A stretch of DNA of 64,000 bases from an uncultured Pelagibacteraceae bacterium (lineage in GTDB: Bacteria; Pseudomonadota; Alphaproteobacteria; Pelagibacterales; Pelagibacteraceae): positions 1 to 64,000 of the forward strand of contig CACICF010000008.1 of assembly GCA_902584995.1 (NCBI GenBank). The letters run 5' to 3'. Below the pieces are notes generated by a model. It did no database searches. It was not told the origin of the DNA and was given only the letters and a program-made list of their open reading frames with translations. The position numbers were made by a program, and so were the translations under genes. Positions 1 through 9,756 of this stretch are shown here, piece by piece (within the stretch, counting starts at the first letter, position 1; each line of letters opens with the position of its first letter).

Positions 1-372
1 AACTTGAATATCTTTTCTATTTAAATTTTCAGCTTCTCTATGAACTTTAGAAACCAGAGGGCATGTTGCATCAACAAATATCATGTTTAAACTTTCTGCT
101 TCCTTAGGAACAGATTTTGGGACACCATGAGCTGAAAAGATAACAGGTCTTGTTTTATCTTCAATTTCAACAATCTCCTCAACAAATATTGCACCAATTT
201 TTTTTAAGCCATCTACTACATGTTTGTTATGAACAATTTCATGCCTTACATATACAGGGGCACCATATTTTTCTATACTTTTCTTTACAATTTCAATTGC
301 TCTATCAACACCCGCACAAAAACCTCTGGGAGATGCTAAAAGTATTTTAAGATGATTATTTTTCACTTTCAT
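1..372 (-). CDS. ispH: 4-hydroxy-3-methylbut-2-enyl diphosphate reductase (IspH/LytB), 3' part cut by window edge
   Basis: Reverse-strand translation [66 protein letters not shown] matches the IspH N-terminus; not in the ORF track because it runs off the edge. Confidence 0.93.
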   Translation of the reverse strand, partial: MKVKNNHLKILLASPRGFCAGVDRAIEIVKKSIEKYGAPVYVRHEIVHNKHVVDGLKKIGAIFVEEIVEIEDKTRPVIFSAHGVPKSVPKEAESLNMIFVDATCPLVSKVHREAENLNRKDIQV

Positions 373-538
373 CCTTTCGAAAAAATGGGATTAAAAAAAC
401 AATACATGCAATTAGAAAAAAAAGACTGCCAAACATGGCCCAAAAACTTCCTACACTTGATATAACAAAACCCAAAGCAGAAATAATGAATAAAATCCAC
501 CCAATTAAATTAATATTTTTATTGCTCATTTTTTTCAA
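356..538 (-). CDS. small two-TM membrane protein (60 aa; possible start at 529), unknown function
   Basis: ORF overlaps both the blh 3' end and the ispH 5' end; hydrophobic composition. Confidence 0.6.
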   Translation of the reverse strand: MKKMSNKNINLIGWILFIISALGFVISSVGSFWAMFGSLFFLIACIVFLIPFFRKDESEK

Positions 539-1412
539 TTAAATATTCGAGCAATATATGTGGAAAAGTTAACGAGGCCAATCCAATAAAAATTACTCGA
601 TAAATAGTTTCATTAAATTCGTTATAATTACTCAGAATTGATATTGAAATAACATATCCAAAAATTGTCAAAATTGTTAGTGGGAGGGCTTTTTTAATAA
701 ATATCGGTAAACCTTTTATCAAATTTTTATTTAATTCTCTAATCAAAGAAATAGTGTGCCTTATAGAATGTAAAAAACAAAAGTAAATCGTAAAAGCAAT
801 TATTGGATTAAGAAAATAATTTAGGATTAGTATAGATAAACAATCCATTAATAATAATGATTTTGCTTCTATACTTTTGTTTAATGATAAAATGATCCCA
901 GAAATTAAAGATAGTAAGATAAGTATGAATAATATCTCGTTAGATATTATTAAATTACTTGAAATATAAAAATTTAATGTCTCGAATATAGCAAGTGTCT
1001 CTTCTTTGTGGAAAAATAAAGGTGAGGTAATTATTAACGACCCTTTTAAAAAATAAATTAATTCAAAGTTTTTTTTTTGATTAATAAATTCAGAGTCCTC
1101 TTTTCCAAAATGATAAGCAGCGATAATTAAAAATAAGAAAAGTAATGATTTTGGAAATATTAACCAAATCAATATTATAACTGAACCAATAAGTAAATAA
1201 CTCAAATAAAAAATACTCATTGATTTATATCCAAAATATTTAATAAGTCTTTTACCTTTAATATGGTCCAAAGAACCATGAGATATTCCAATTGTTAAAA
1301 TTAAAAACAACGAAATTAGTAAGAAACTACCTTCTCTCAGATATTTTATTCCAGATAAAAGTATACATAAATTAAAAAAAATTAAAGAGTGGTAAAAATT
1401 AATTCTAATCAT
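519..1412 (-). CDS. blh: Brp/Blh-family beta-carotene 15,15'-dioxygenase
   Basis: Polytopic membrane protein with GISHGSLDHIKG and AAYHFGKEDSEF motifs; located beside crtY/crtB/crtI. Confidence 0.88.
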   Translation of the reverse strand: MIRINFYHSLIFFNLCILLSGIKYLREGSFLLISLFLILTIGISHGSLDHIKGKRLIKYFGYKSMSIFYLSYLLIGSVIILIWLIFPKSLLFLFLIIAAYHFGKEDSEFINQKKNFELIYFLKGSLIITSPLFFHKEETLAIFETLNFYISSNLIISNEILFILILLSLISGIILSLNKSIEAKSLLLMDCLSILILNYFLNPIIAFTIYFCFLHSIRHTISLIRELNKNLIKGLPIFIKKALPLTILTIFGYVISISILSNYNEFNETIYRVIFIGLASLTFPHILLEYLIEKNEQ

Positions 1413-1417
1413 TTAAT

Positions 1418-2482
1418 TTAAAAAAGTGCTTTAATAAAAATCCATTTAGGCATTTTTAATATTACAGATAAATCCTCAAAAAAGTTGCTTCTATTTGATA
1501 AAAATTTAATGACTGTATTTGATTTATTATTAAACATTCTAAAAAAAATACTAGGCATTTCACTTGGATTGTTTTTCAGAACTTTTAAAAAAATATTATC
1601 AAGAAATTGATATTTCTTTTTAATTTGAAAAGTTTTCAATTTACTAATATTTTCGATATTTTCTCTTATATATTTACTTTGTTCTTGAATATTTAGAAAA
1701 GTATAACCAGTACTTAACCTTGTCATACCACCAGCTGTTCCAATATTAATTTTATTTTTTACTTGATCAATTATTGGGTAAAAAAGAGGTATTGCACCCA
1801 CTTCTTTGTATGTAATCTTATAATCTTTTATTTTCAGATTACTCTCTATGTATTCTTTAATTTGCCGATCATAATCTTTTTGGGAATCATCATTCATTTC
1901 TGATAACCAAGTTGTTTCAACTAATGCAGTCTTTTTTGAATATGGAAGTGTATAAAAAAAATGAACACTTCCTCCCTGTTCGCAATCAAAATCCATTAGA
2001 TTCATCATTTCTTCATCAAAAAATTCCTTGTTTGTCTCTATTTCTACCCCACAAAAATGCTGCCATAGACCATTGTTTTGATTGTTCAAATTTGGAACAC
2101 TATTAAATACTATTGAGTTATTAATATTTATATTTTGATCATTTTTGTGAAATGAAATATTTTTATTCTTTTTTAATCTATTATTTATCTTCTCATAAAA
2201 TAGCCCGCTATCAATACTTTGATATGGATAATTATTACACTCTAGATGCCTAGTCTTTTTTGGTACATTTATGGAAAAATGTTTCCAATTTTTTTTCACA
2301 CAATCTTCAAAATTATGTGGGAATGTCTTCCAAAAAGACCAAGTTTTATCTTTTTTATATTCATCTCTTGGTTCAATAATAGCTAACGTTTTATTTTTTA
2401 ACTTATTGTTGATCTCTAATTCATATGCCAAAGATAATCCTGCACAACCCCCACCAATTATAACAAAATCAAAATCTTTCAT
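1418..2482 (-). CDS. crtY: lycopene beta-cyclase
   Basis: N-terminal FAD motif DFVIIGGGCAGLSLAYEL, KTWSFW, GGMTRLSTGYTF motifs. Confidence 0.9.
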   Translation of the reverse strand: MKDFDFVIIGGGCAGLSLAYELEINNKLKNKTLAIIEPRDEYKKDKTWSFWKTFPHNFEDCVKKNWKHFSINVPKKTRHLECNNYPYQSIDSGLFYEKINNRLKKNKNISFHKNDQNININNSIVFNSVPNLNNQNNGLWQHFCGVEIETNKEFFDEEMMNLMDFDCEQGGSVHFFYTLPYSKKTALVETTWLSEMNDDSQKDYDRQIKEYIESNLKIKDYKITYKEVGAIPLFYPIIDQVKNKINIGTAGGMTRLSTGYTFLNIQEQSKYIRENIENISKLKTFQIKKKYQFLDNIFLKVLKNNPSEMPSIFFRMFNNKSNTVIKFLSNRSNFFEDLSVILKMPKWIFIKALF

Positions 2483-3320
2483 TTAAATTTATTTCTTCAC
2501 TAATTAATTCGTGTTCTTTATCTCTAAGGTGATTATGTTTTTTAATCAATGATAGTTTTACTAGGTCAAATATAGATAATATCGTTTGTAATATCTTACC
2601 ACTTTTAGTAACAAAAATTTTACCAGATTTATTGTAATTTTGAATTGTTTGTTTTTTGATAATATTTCTTCCAATTTGTCTATAAACTCTTCTTGCAACT
2701 AAAATTGAAAATCTAAGAGTTAATGGAATATCTTTTATTGATGAAAAGCTACTTTCGTAAAATAAATCTGCAGTAGTCAATGTTTCAATTATAGTTTCAA
2801 AATCATGTTTTATATAAAATCTTTTATTTTTAGAATCCTCTACCACATCTCTTGAAATATTTGTAAGTTGCATCGCTATACCCAAGTCAATTGCTGATTT
2901 AAGGGAATTAGAATTAGTGACATTTAAAATTTTTGCCATCATTAATCCAACAGTCCCTGCAACTCTGTAAGAATAAATTAACAATTCTTTTTTTGAATTT
3001 AATTTTACAACATTTTGTATATCAGATTCTACACCGTCGAATAAATCATCTACGATTTTTGTAGAAATATTATATTCGTTAATTAACAACCACATATTTT
3101 TAATTATGGGATTCCGAAATTCTTGACTATTAAAATTATTTTTGAAGTTTAAAAATCTTCTTAATTTGCTATCAGTTTTACCTTTATCATCAGCTAAATT
3201 ATCTAAAGTTCTGCAAAAGTCGTATAAATTAGAACATTTCAAATAAGTTTCTTTCGGAAGAAAAAAACCAGCCCAGTTAAAAGATTTTGCGTATATTGAA
3301 AGAAAATTCTTTTTCTCCAT
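2469..3320 (-). CDS. crtB: phytoene synthase
   Basis: Squalene/phytoene synthase family: YDFCRTLDNLADD, AMQLTNISRDVVED. Confidence 0.92.
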   Translation of the reverse strand: MEKKNFLSIYAKSFNWAGFFLPKETYLKCSNLYDFCRTLDNLADDKGKTDSKLRRFLNFKNNFNSQEFRNPIIKNMWLLINEYNISTKIVDDLFDGVESDIQNVVKLNSKKELLIYSYRVAGTVGLMMAKILNVTNSNSLKSAIDLGIAMQLTNISRDVVEDSKNKRFYIKHDFETIIETLTTADLFYESSFSSIKDIPLTLRFSILVARRVYRQIGRNIIKKQTIQNYNKSGKIFVTKSGKILQTILSIFDLVKLSLIKKHNHLRDKEHELISEEINLNERF

Positions 3321-4777
3321 TACAAAATTTTGTCTAAGACTTTTGCTGAAGAAAGTACTCCTGGTACACCTGCTCCAGGATGGGTGCCTGCTCCAACAAA
3401 ATACAAACCATTAAAAATCTCCGATTTATTATGAAATCTAAAATATGCTGATTGGGTAAATTTTGGTTGAATGGAAAAACCTGAGCCATATTTTGTATTT
3501 AATTCTTTTTCAAAATAATCTGGAGTTAAATAAAAATCCTCAACAATATTTTCGCTTAGATTAGGCAGTAAACTTTCTTCCATTTTTTTTATAACTAATT
3601 TTTTCATTTTTTCTCCCTCAATAGACCAATCTATGCCAGATTGATTATTAGGAACTGGCACTAAAACATAAAAACAATCATGGTTTTCTGGCGCCATAGA
3701 TTTATCAGTAGCAGTTGGACGATGTAAATAATAGCTTATGTCATCATTTAACTTTTTATTGTTAAATATATCATCTAAGTGTTCTTTATATTTATCTCCA
3801 AATTTAATTGTGTGATGCTCAACCTCACTATAGATTTTTTTTGTACCAAAATAATAAACAAATAATCCCATCGAATATTCCATTCTTTTCATTTTCCAAT
3901 TAAAAATAGAATTACTACTATTTGTGTTTGCTAATTTTGAGTAAACTGCAGGTGGATCAGCATTGCAAATGACATTATCTGTCTCTATTTTATCCCCATT
4001 GCTTAGTTCAACGCCAGTTATTTTATTTTTATTTGATAAGATTTTATTTACTTCACAACCTTTTAATATTTTTATATTTTCTTCATTCATTAGTTTTTCC
4101 ATACCATTTATTATTTGACCAGTACCCCCCATTGAATAATAAATTCCCCATTTTTTTTCTAAATATAAAATTAATCCATATATTGAAGTTGTTGTAAATG
4201 GATTTCCACCAACCAATAAAGGATGCATACTAAGTAATCTTCTTAACTTTTCATTTTTGACATAAGAAGATACTAAACCATAAACAGATTTATAACTTTT
4301 TAAACTAAATAAAGAAGGTATCTGCTTAATCATGAAAGAAGGTTTATCAAACGGCACGTCTGATAATTCAGTAAATCCTTTATCGAAAATTTTTTTTGTA
4401 AAATTAACTAAATTTTTATAACCCTCAGCATCTTTTTCATTGACCTTTTTTATTTGATCAATCATCTCTTGTTCGTTACCTGAATAGTTGAATTTAAAAC
4501 CATCCTCAAAAATAAATTGATACCAGGTTTTGAGAGATTTAATTTCTAAATAATCTTTTGAGTTTTTGTTAAAAAGCTCAAATAACTCATCAATCAAATA
4601 AGGTGCTGTGATGACAGTTGGACCACCGTCAAATGTAAATCCATTTTTTTTAAAAACTCTTGCTCTTCCACCTAAATCTTTATGTTTTTCAATTAGAGTC
4701 ACATCATGACCCTTAGCTTTTAATCTCAAGGCTGCGGCCATACCTCCAAAACCTGATCCAATTACTATCGAATTCAT
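3320..4777 (-). CDS. crtI: phytoene desaturase
   Basis: VIGSGFGGMAAALRLKAKGHDVTLIEKHKDLGGRA and C-terminal GLYFVGAGTHPGAGVPGVLSSAKV. Confidence 0.94.
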   Translation of the reverse strand: MNSIVIGSGFGGMAAALRLKAKGHDVTLIEKHKDLGGRARVFKKNGFTFDGGPTVITAPYLIDELFELFNKNSKDYLEIKSLKTWYQFIFEDGFKFNYSGNEQEMIDQIKKVNEKDAEGYKNLVNFTKKIFDKGFTELSDVPFDKPSFMIKQIPSLFSLKSYKSVYGLVSSYVKNEKLRRLLSMHPLLVGGNPFTTTSIYGLILYLEKKWGIYYSMGGTGQIINGMEKLMNEENIKILKGCEVNKILSNKNKITGVELSNGDKIETDNVICNADPPAVYSKLANTNSSNSIFNWKMKRMEYSMGLFVYYFGTKKIYSEVEHHTIKFGDKYKEHLDDIFNNKKLNDDISYYLHRPTATDKSMAPENHDCFYVLVPVPNNQSGIDWSIEGEKMKKLVIKKMEESLLPNLSENIVEDFYLTPDYFEKELNTKYGSGFSIQPKFTQSAYFRFHNKSEIFNGLYFVGAGTHPGAGVPGVLSSAKVLDKIL

Positions 4778-4821
4778 AATACAGATTTTATATTATTTTG
4801 AGTAAATGTAACGTAATTAAG

Positions 4822-5319
4822 TTATGAATTAATTTTTTTTAATTCAGACTTTGCTTCTTCAAGATTTTTTTCAAATAGATTATCCAATTTTGACTTATCT
4901 ACTGTTGTAGTTATAATTTTTTTGACAGACTCCAGTGCTATTTTAATTGATCTATCTTTGATTTCTTTAATAGCCGCCTCTTTCATCTGACTTATTTTAG
5001 TTTGAGTTAAATTTTTCTTTAATTCAGAACTTTTGTGAAATTTTTCATTCATACTTATTACAAGTTGCTCAGAATCAGTTTTAGCCTGATCGAGTATTTT
5101 TTTAGACTCTGCTTCGACAGAGTTGAGTTTGGCCTGAGCTTCATCTAAGAGTTTTTTTGATTCAACTCTTAATTTTTCACTTTCATCAATTTCTTTTTTT
5201 ATATCTCCTATCATTTTAGTTAGGAGGTTATTGATATTTTGTGGAATTTTAAAATAAACCAACAGGCCAACAAATATAAAAAACGAAATAGCTACCCAAA
5301 ATGTTGCATCAAATGACAT
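4822..5319 (-). CDS. atpF: F0F1 ATP synthase subunit b
   Basis: N-terminal TM then charged coiled coil; position in F0 operon. Confidence 0.85.
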   Translation of the reverse strand: MSFDATFWVAISFFIFVGLLVYFKIPQNINNLLTKMIGDIKKEIDESEKLRVESKKLLDEAQAKLNSVEAESKKILDQAKTDSEQLVISMNEKFHKSSELKKNLTQTKISQMKEAAIKEIKDRSIKIALESVKKIITTTVDKSKLDNLFEKNLEEAKSELKKINS

Positions 5320-5899
5320 CTTTTCTCTCTTTATTTATCTTTGCTTGATCCTCTACTATTGCAGCAATGCTACTACTATTCACACCTTCACCAATTAGTT
5401 CTTTTATTAACTCTGCTGATGTTTCAGCTGCTATTTTAGTAACCTTCTCTCCAGAGCTTTTCTTAAATTCAGAAAGCTCATTTTCTGTAGAACTTATTTC
5501 TTCATTAATATCTTTTTCTAATGCAGCTCTTTTTTTGTTAATATCCTCTAATATTTTCTCTCTAGCATCATTAAAATAATTCTTGGCCTTAATTTTACTT
5601 TCTAAAATAATCTTTTCATATTCATCAATTTTTTTTTGACTTTCTTCTTTTTGTTTATCCGCTGTTTCAATATTTTCAAGTATTTGTGATTTTCGTGTCT
5701 CTAAGTTGTCACTAATTTTAGGCAATATAACTTTAGTTAGAACAATAAAAAGTATTCCGAATGTGATGATAAGCCAGAATATTTGAGATATCCAAAACTC
5801 TGGATTGAGTTGAGGCATACCACCACTTTCAGCAGCAAATATTGTATTAAAACATGCAAAGCATGTGACGAATACTAAAATAATTATTTTTTTTAACAT
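5309..5899 (-). CDS. F0F1 ATP synthase subunit b'
   Basis: GGMPQLNPEFWISQIFWLIITFGILFIVL; adjacent to subunit c. Confidence 0.88.
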   Translation of the reverse strand: MLKKIIILVFVTCFACFNTIFAAESGGMPQLNPEFWISQIFWLIITFGILFIVLTKVILPKISDNLETRKSQILENIETADKQKEESQKKIDEYEKIILESKIKAKNYFNDAREKILEDINKKRAALEKDINEEISSTENELSEFKKSSGEKVTKIAAETSAELIKELIGEGVNSSSIAAIVEDQAKINKERKDVI

Positions 5900-5902
5900 T
5901 AA

Positions 5903-6130
5903 CTAAAATGCAAATAAAATAATCAACGCAACTACAAGTCCAAATAATCCTGTAGCTTCAGCTAAAGCAAATCCTAATAATAAATTAGGGAATTGTTTTT
6001 GAGCTGCAGACGGATTTCTCATAGCACCAGATAAGTAATTACCAAAGATAATTCCAATACCAACTCCTGCACCTGCTAGTGCAATAGCTGCTAAACCTGC
6101 TCCTATCATTTTTGCTGCTTCTAATTCCAT
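5903..6130 (-). CDS. atpE: F0F1 ATP synthase subunit c
   Basis: 75 aa, GAGVGIGIIFGNYLSGAMRNP ... LLLGFALAEATGLFGLVVALI. Confidence 0.97.
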   Translation of the reverse strand: MELEAAKMIGAGLAAIALAGAGVGIGIIFGNYLSGAMRNPSAAQKQFPNLLLGFALAEATGLFGLVVALIILFAF

Positions 6131-6147
6131 TCTTCCTCCTTTTTTTA

Positions 6148-6882
6148 TTAATGGTGTAAATTTAATGCATCATTCAAATAAATGCATGTTAAAATTGCAA
6201 AAACATATGCTTGAAGAAAAGCAACTAATATCTCCAAACCTGTAAGTGCAACCGAAAAACTTAGTGGAAGCCATCCACCAACGATTCCTAAGCTAATAAC
6301 AAAACCGCCAAATACCTTCATCATCGTATGACCAGCCATCATATTTGCAAATAGTCTTACAGATAAGCTAATCGGCCGACTTAAATACGAGATAATCTCA
6401 ATAACAACTATTAACGGTAGCAATACCATTGGAACTCCACTTGGAACAAATAATTTTAAATATCCTAAACCATGTTTCATAAATCCAATAATTGTAACTC
6501 CAATAAAGATAAAAGCTGCTAACACAAATGTAACTATAATATGACTTGTGACTGTAAACGCATAAGGTATCATTCCGAACATGTTACAAAATAGAACAAA
6601 CATAAATAGTGAGAAAATAAAAGAAAAGTACGGTTTTGCTTTTGATCCAGCTGTATCACTTATCATTTTGGCCACAAAGGTATAACTGAGTTCTGACAAC
6701 AGTTGTAATTTGTCAGGTATTAAAGTTTTTTTCTTAGCACCTAAATTAAAAATTATCAAAATAGCTAATGAGCTTATAACCATAAATAAACTTGCATTGG
6801 TGAAAGAAATATCAACAGAGCCTAATTTTATTTCCGGTCCAATCCTATAAACATTGAATTGGTACATTGGATTTGATGCCAT
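6148..6882 (-). CDS. atpB: F0F1 ATP synthase subunit a
   Basis: ISLSVRLFANMMAGHTMMKV and GLEILVAFLQAYVFAILTCIYLNDALNLHH. Confidence 0.97.
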   Translation of the reverse strand: MASNPMYQFNVYRIGPEIKLGSVDISFTNASLFMVISSLAILIIFNLGAKKKTLIPDKLQLLSELSYTFVAKMISDTAGSKAKPYFSFIFSLFMFVLFCNMFGMIPYAFTVTSHIIVTFVLAAFIFIGVTIIGFMKHGLGYLKLFVPSGVPMVLLPLIVVIEIISYLSRPISLSVRLFANMMAGHTMMKVFGGFVISLGIVGGWLPLSFSVALTGLEILVAFLQAYVFAILTCIYLNDALNLHH

Positions 6883-6891
6883 TGTTTACTC

Positions 6892-7170
6892 TTATTTTTT
6901 TTGCATTTTTTTTGCTGACTTAATCACATTCATGATACCTGCAATTACTCCTACAAAAAAAAATATTAAAATTAACCAGGGCTTAGTACCAAACCAATTG
7001 TCTAAAATAAACCCAATAATTGTCCCAACAGCTACTGCAGCAACTAATTCTGTACTCATCTTAAAGGCGTGGCCCATTCCTGACGTCTTTGGCTCTTTAT
7101 TTTCTAAATATTTAGACTTTGCTCTATTTTTTGCACTTTTAAGGCGAGTTTTGAAATCTTCCTTCACCAT
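6892..7170 (-). CDS. atpI: F0F1 ATP synthase accessory protein AtpI
   Basis: Two-TM protein with GTIIGFILDNWFGTKPWLILIFFFVGVIAGIMNV; first gene of the F0 operon. Confidence 0.85.
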   Translation of the reverse strand: MVKEDFKTRLKSAKNRAKSKYLENKEPKTSGMGHAFKMSTELVAAVAVGTIIGFILDNWFGTKPWLILIFFFVGVIAGIMNVIKSAKKMQKK

Positions 7171-7174
7171 TAGC

Positions 7175-9748
7175 CTAAGCTACCATGCCTTCAGCTTTTT
7201 GAAGGTCAACAGCAACTAGTTGACTTATCCCTTTCTCAGGCATTGTAACCCCATATAATCTATCCATTTTTGACATAGTTAATGCATGGTGGGTCACTAT
7301 TATGAATCTTGTAGAAGTAATTTTTGTTAACTCGTTTAAAAGATTGCAAAATCTAGTAACGTTTGCATCATCAAGTGGTGCATCTACCTCATCTAATACA
7401 CAGATAGGTGAAGGATTGGTTAAAAATACTGCAAATATAAGAGATAATGCAGTTAAAGCCTGTTCACCACCTGAAAGTAGAGTAATCGATTGAAGTCTTT
7501 TTCCAGGAGGACTTACTAACATTTCTAAACCAGCATCTAGAGGATCATCCGAGTCTACTAATTCTAATTTAGCACTACCTCCATTAAATAACTTTGTATA
7601 AACTTCATTAAACTTTCTATTTACTCTTTCAAAAGCATCTAAAAGCCTTTCCCGACCTTTTTGGTTCAGTTCCGTGATACTCTCTTTAAGTTTTAATATT
7701 GCTGTAACAAGATCCTGTCTGTCTTGTTCCATTTTTTTTATTTCAATTTTATATTTTTCAGTCTCATCGTCAGCTCTTAAATTAACAGAACCAAGCTTTT
7801 CTCTTTCTCTTTTTTTTTCATCTAGTAGCTCCTCTTGAGTAACTAAATCTGGAAATTCATCACTTTTTTCAAGATTTGAATAATCAAGTATTTTACTTTC
7901 TTCTAAATTTAGCTCTGTCATTACTCTTTCCAAAAGATCATTTCTTCTTTTATTTAAACCTTCAATGGTAGCTCCAGAGCTTGCTTTTTTTTCTCTGATT
8001 TCAATTGAACTTTCTTTTGTATTATTTAGCTCGATTCTTATTCCTGCAATACTATTATCTATTTTTTCAACTAAAACTTCATTTTCATTTTTTTCATTTT
8101 CTGAAATTCTTAAATTTTCAGAGATCTTTCCTTTTTTTTCTGCTTGAGATTGAGGTTGTTTTTCTAGCAAATTTAATTTTTCTTCTAACTTATTTTTTCT
8201 AGTGTTTAATTCGTTAACCATTTTTTCAGAATTGGTCAATAGATTTTGCCAACTTTCAAATTCCTGATCAATAATATTTATCCTCTCTTTTCTTTTTACA
8301 GATTCTCTTTTTATATTTTGGTTTTTACTATAAGTTTCTGCGTACTCATCTTGCAATTTCTTTATTTGATCACTTTTAGAAGTTAAAGTTAAAATAGTAT
8401 TATCACTTTCAAAATCTTTAACTTTCATAGTTAAATAAGATAAGTTCATTATGCACTCGTCTAAAATTTTTAATGTCTGGTGATTTTTATTTTCAGAAAT
8501 TAATTTTTTAACTTCTTCGATTTGGTTTTTTATATTATTGATAATTTCATTATTTTTTTGCAAAGATTCCGTACTAAAGCTCTCAAGTAATACATCCATT
8601 CTATCTTGTTCGTTTTTTAAATTTGATTTAGAGCTTTCTAAGTCTTGATTTGATAACTTTTCGGTCTCATAGTACTTTGAATCTGTTTCAATTAAAGTAT
8701 TTCTTTCCTCTTTAAGTCTTTTTTCATTTGAATTAGCGTCAATCACAATACTTTTTTCTCTATCTATATCTTCGTCTATAACTTTAATGGAATTTTTTAT
8801 TGTATCTATTTCTTCGTTTATCCTAGTACTCTCTTCATCTAAAGCTTTAAGCTCAAGATTTAATCTTTGTATCTTAGATAAATTCTCAATATTCTTCTGT
8901 CTAATTGGCTCTACTCTTTCAAGTTCGTTTTTAATTTTAGTTTCTAACTCATTAATTTGTTTATTAAATTCCTCTACTTTTGTGTCTGCTTCAGTATTTA
9001 CTTCATTTTCTAAACTAATTTCTTTATCAATATCTATAAGTCTTAAATAATATAGACCAGCCTCTACTTTTTTTATTTCTTCAGAAATTAATTTATATTT
9101 TGCTGCTTCTTCAGCTTGTTTTTCTAAACTTGCCAATTGTTTTTCTTGCTGTCGTCTAAGTTCATCTGCTCTCTTTAGATTGTTTTCTGCTGCTCCTAAT
9201 CTGATTTCTGCCTCATGTCTCCTTACGTGAAGTCCTGCGATTCCAGCAGCTTCTTCAAGTATTGCTCTTCTGTCAGATGGTTTTGCAGTAACTAATGCTC
9301 CTATTCTTCCTTGACTTATTAATGATGGTGAATGAGCTCCAGTAGATAGATCTGCAAAAAACATTTGCGCATCCTTTGCCCTAACTTCTTTATTGTTTAT
9401 GTAAAACTTAGACCCTTTATCTTTTTCAATTTTTCTCCGAATTTCTATTTCCTCCAATTCGTTATATTGATGCGGGCCATCTTTATTTTCATTATTTAAA
9501 CTTAAAACTACTTCAGCAATATTTTTTGATGGTTTATTTGATGTACCTGAAAATATGACATCTTCCATTCCCGAACCTCGCATACTTTTTGCCGAGGTTT
9601 CACCCATGCACCATCTAAGAGATTCGACAATATTTGATTTGCCACAACCGTTAGGCCCGACAATACCGGTGAGTCCTTTTTCAATAAGAAAATTTGTTTT
9701 CTCTGCAAATGACTTAAAGCCATTTAATTGGATTTTTTTAAACTCCAT
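7175..9748 (-). CDS. smc: chromosome segregation protein SMC (857 aa, apparently lacking a canonical hinge)
   Basis: N-terminal GIVGPNGCGKSNIVESLRWCMGE; C-terminal LLSGGEQALTALSLIFAVF and CVLDEVDAPLDDANV; long coiled coils. Confidence 0.93.
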   Translation of the reverse strand: MEFKKIQLNGFKSFAEKTNFLIEKGLTGIVGPNGCGKSNIVESLRWCMGETSAKSMRGSGMEDVIFSGTSNKPSKNIAEVVLSLNNENKDGPHQYNELEEIEIRRKIEKDKGSKFYINNKEVRAKDAQMFFADLSTGAHSPSLISQGRIGALVTAKPSDRRAILEEAAGIAGLHVRRHEAEIRLGAAENNLKRADELRRQQEKQLASLEKQAEEAAKYKLISEEIKKVEAGLYYLRLIDIDKEISLENEVNTEADTKVEEFNKQINELETKIKNELERVEPIRQKNIENLSKIQRLNLELKALDEESTRINEEIDTIKNSIKVIDEDIDREKSIVIDANSNEKRLKEERNTLIETDSKYYETEKLSNQDLESSKSNLKNEQDRMDVLLESFSTESLQKNNEIINNIKNQIEEVKKLISENKNHQTLKILDECIMNLSYLTMKVKDFESDNTILTLTSKSDQIKKLQDEYAETYSKNQNIKRESVKRKERINIIDQEFESWQNLLTNSEKMVNELNTRKNKLEEKLNLLEKQPQSQAEKKGKISENLRISENEKNENEVLVEKIDNSIAGIRIELNNTKESSIEIREKKASSGATIEGLNKRRNDLLERVMTELNLEESKILDYSNLEKSDEFPDLVTQEELLDEKKREREKLGSVNLRADDETEKYKIEIKKMEQDRQDLVTAILKLKESITELNQKGRERLLDAFERVNRKFNEVYTKLFNGGSAKLELVDSDDPLDAGLEMLVSPPGKRLQSITLLSGGEQALTALSLIFAVFLTNPSPICVLDEVDAPLDDANVTRFCNLLNELTKITSTRFIIVTHHALTMSKMDRLYGVTMPEKGISQLVAVDLQKAEGMVA

Positions 9749-9756
9749 TCAATGAG

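Noticed and set aside
150-350. 66-aa plus-strand ORF at window start
   Set aside because: Antisense to clear IspH coding sequence.
5903-6130. Possible sodium-dependent ATP synthase c subunit
   Set aside because: Ion-binding region LAEATGLFGLV looks like ordinary proton-type alphaproteobacterial c subunits, lacking the Na+-type Q/ES(T) signature.
6854-7219. 121-aa plus-strand ORF opposite atpI
   Set aside because: Antisense to atpI and flanking genes, no domain or start context.
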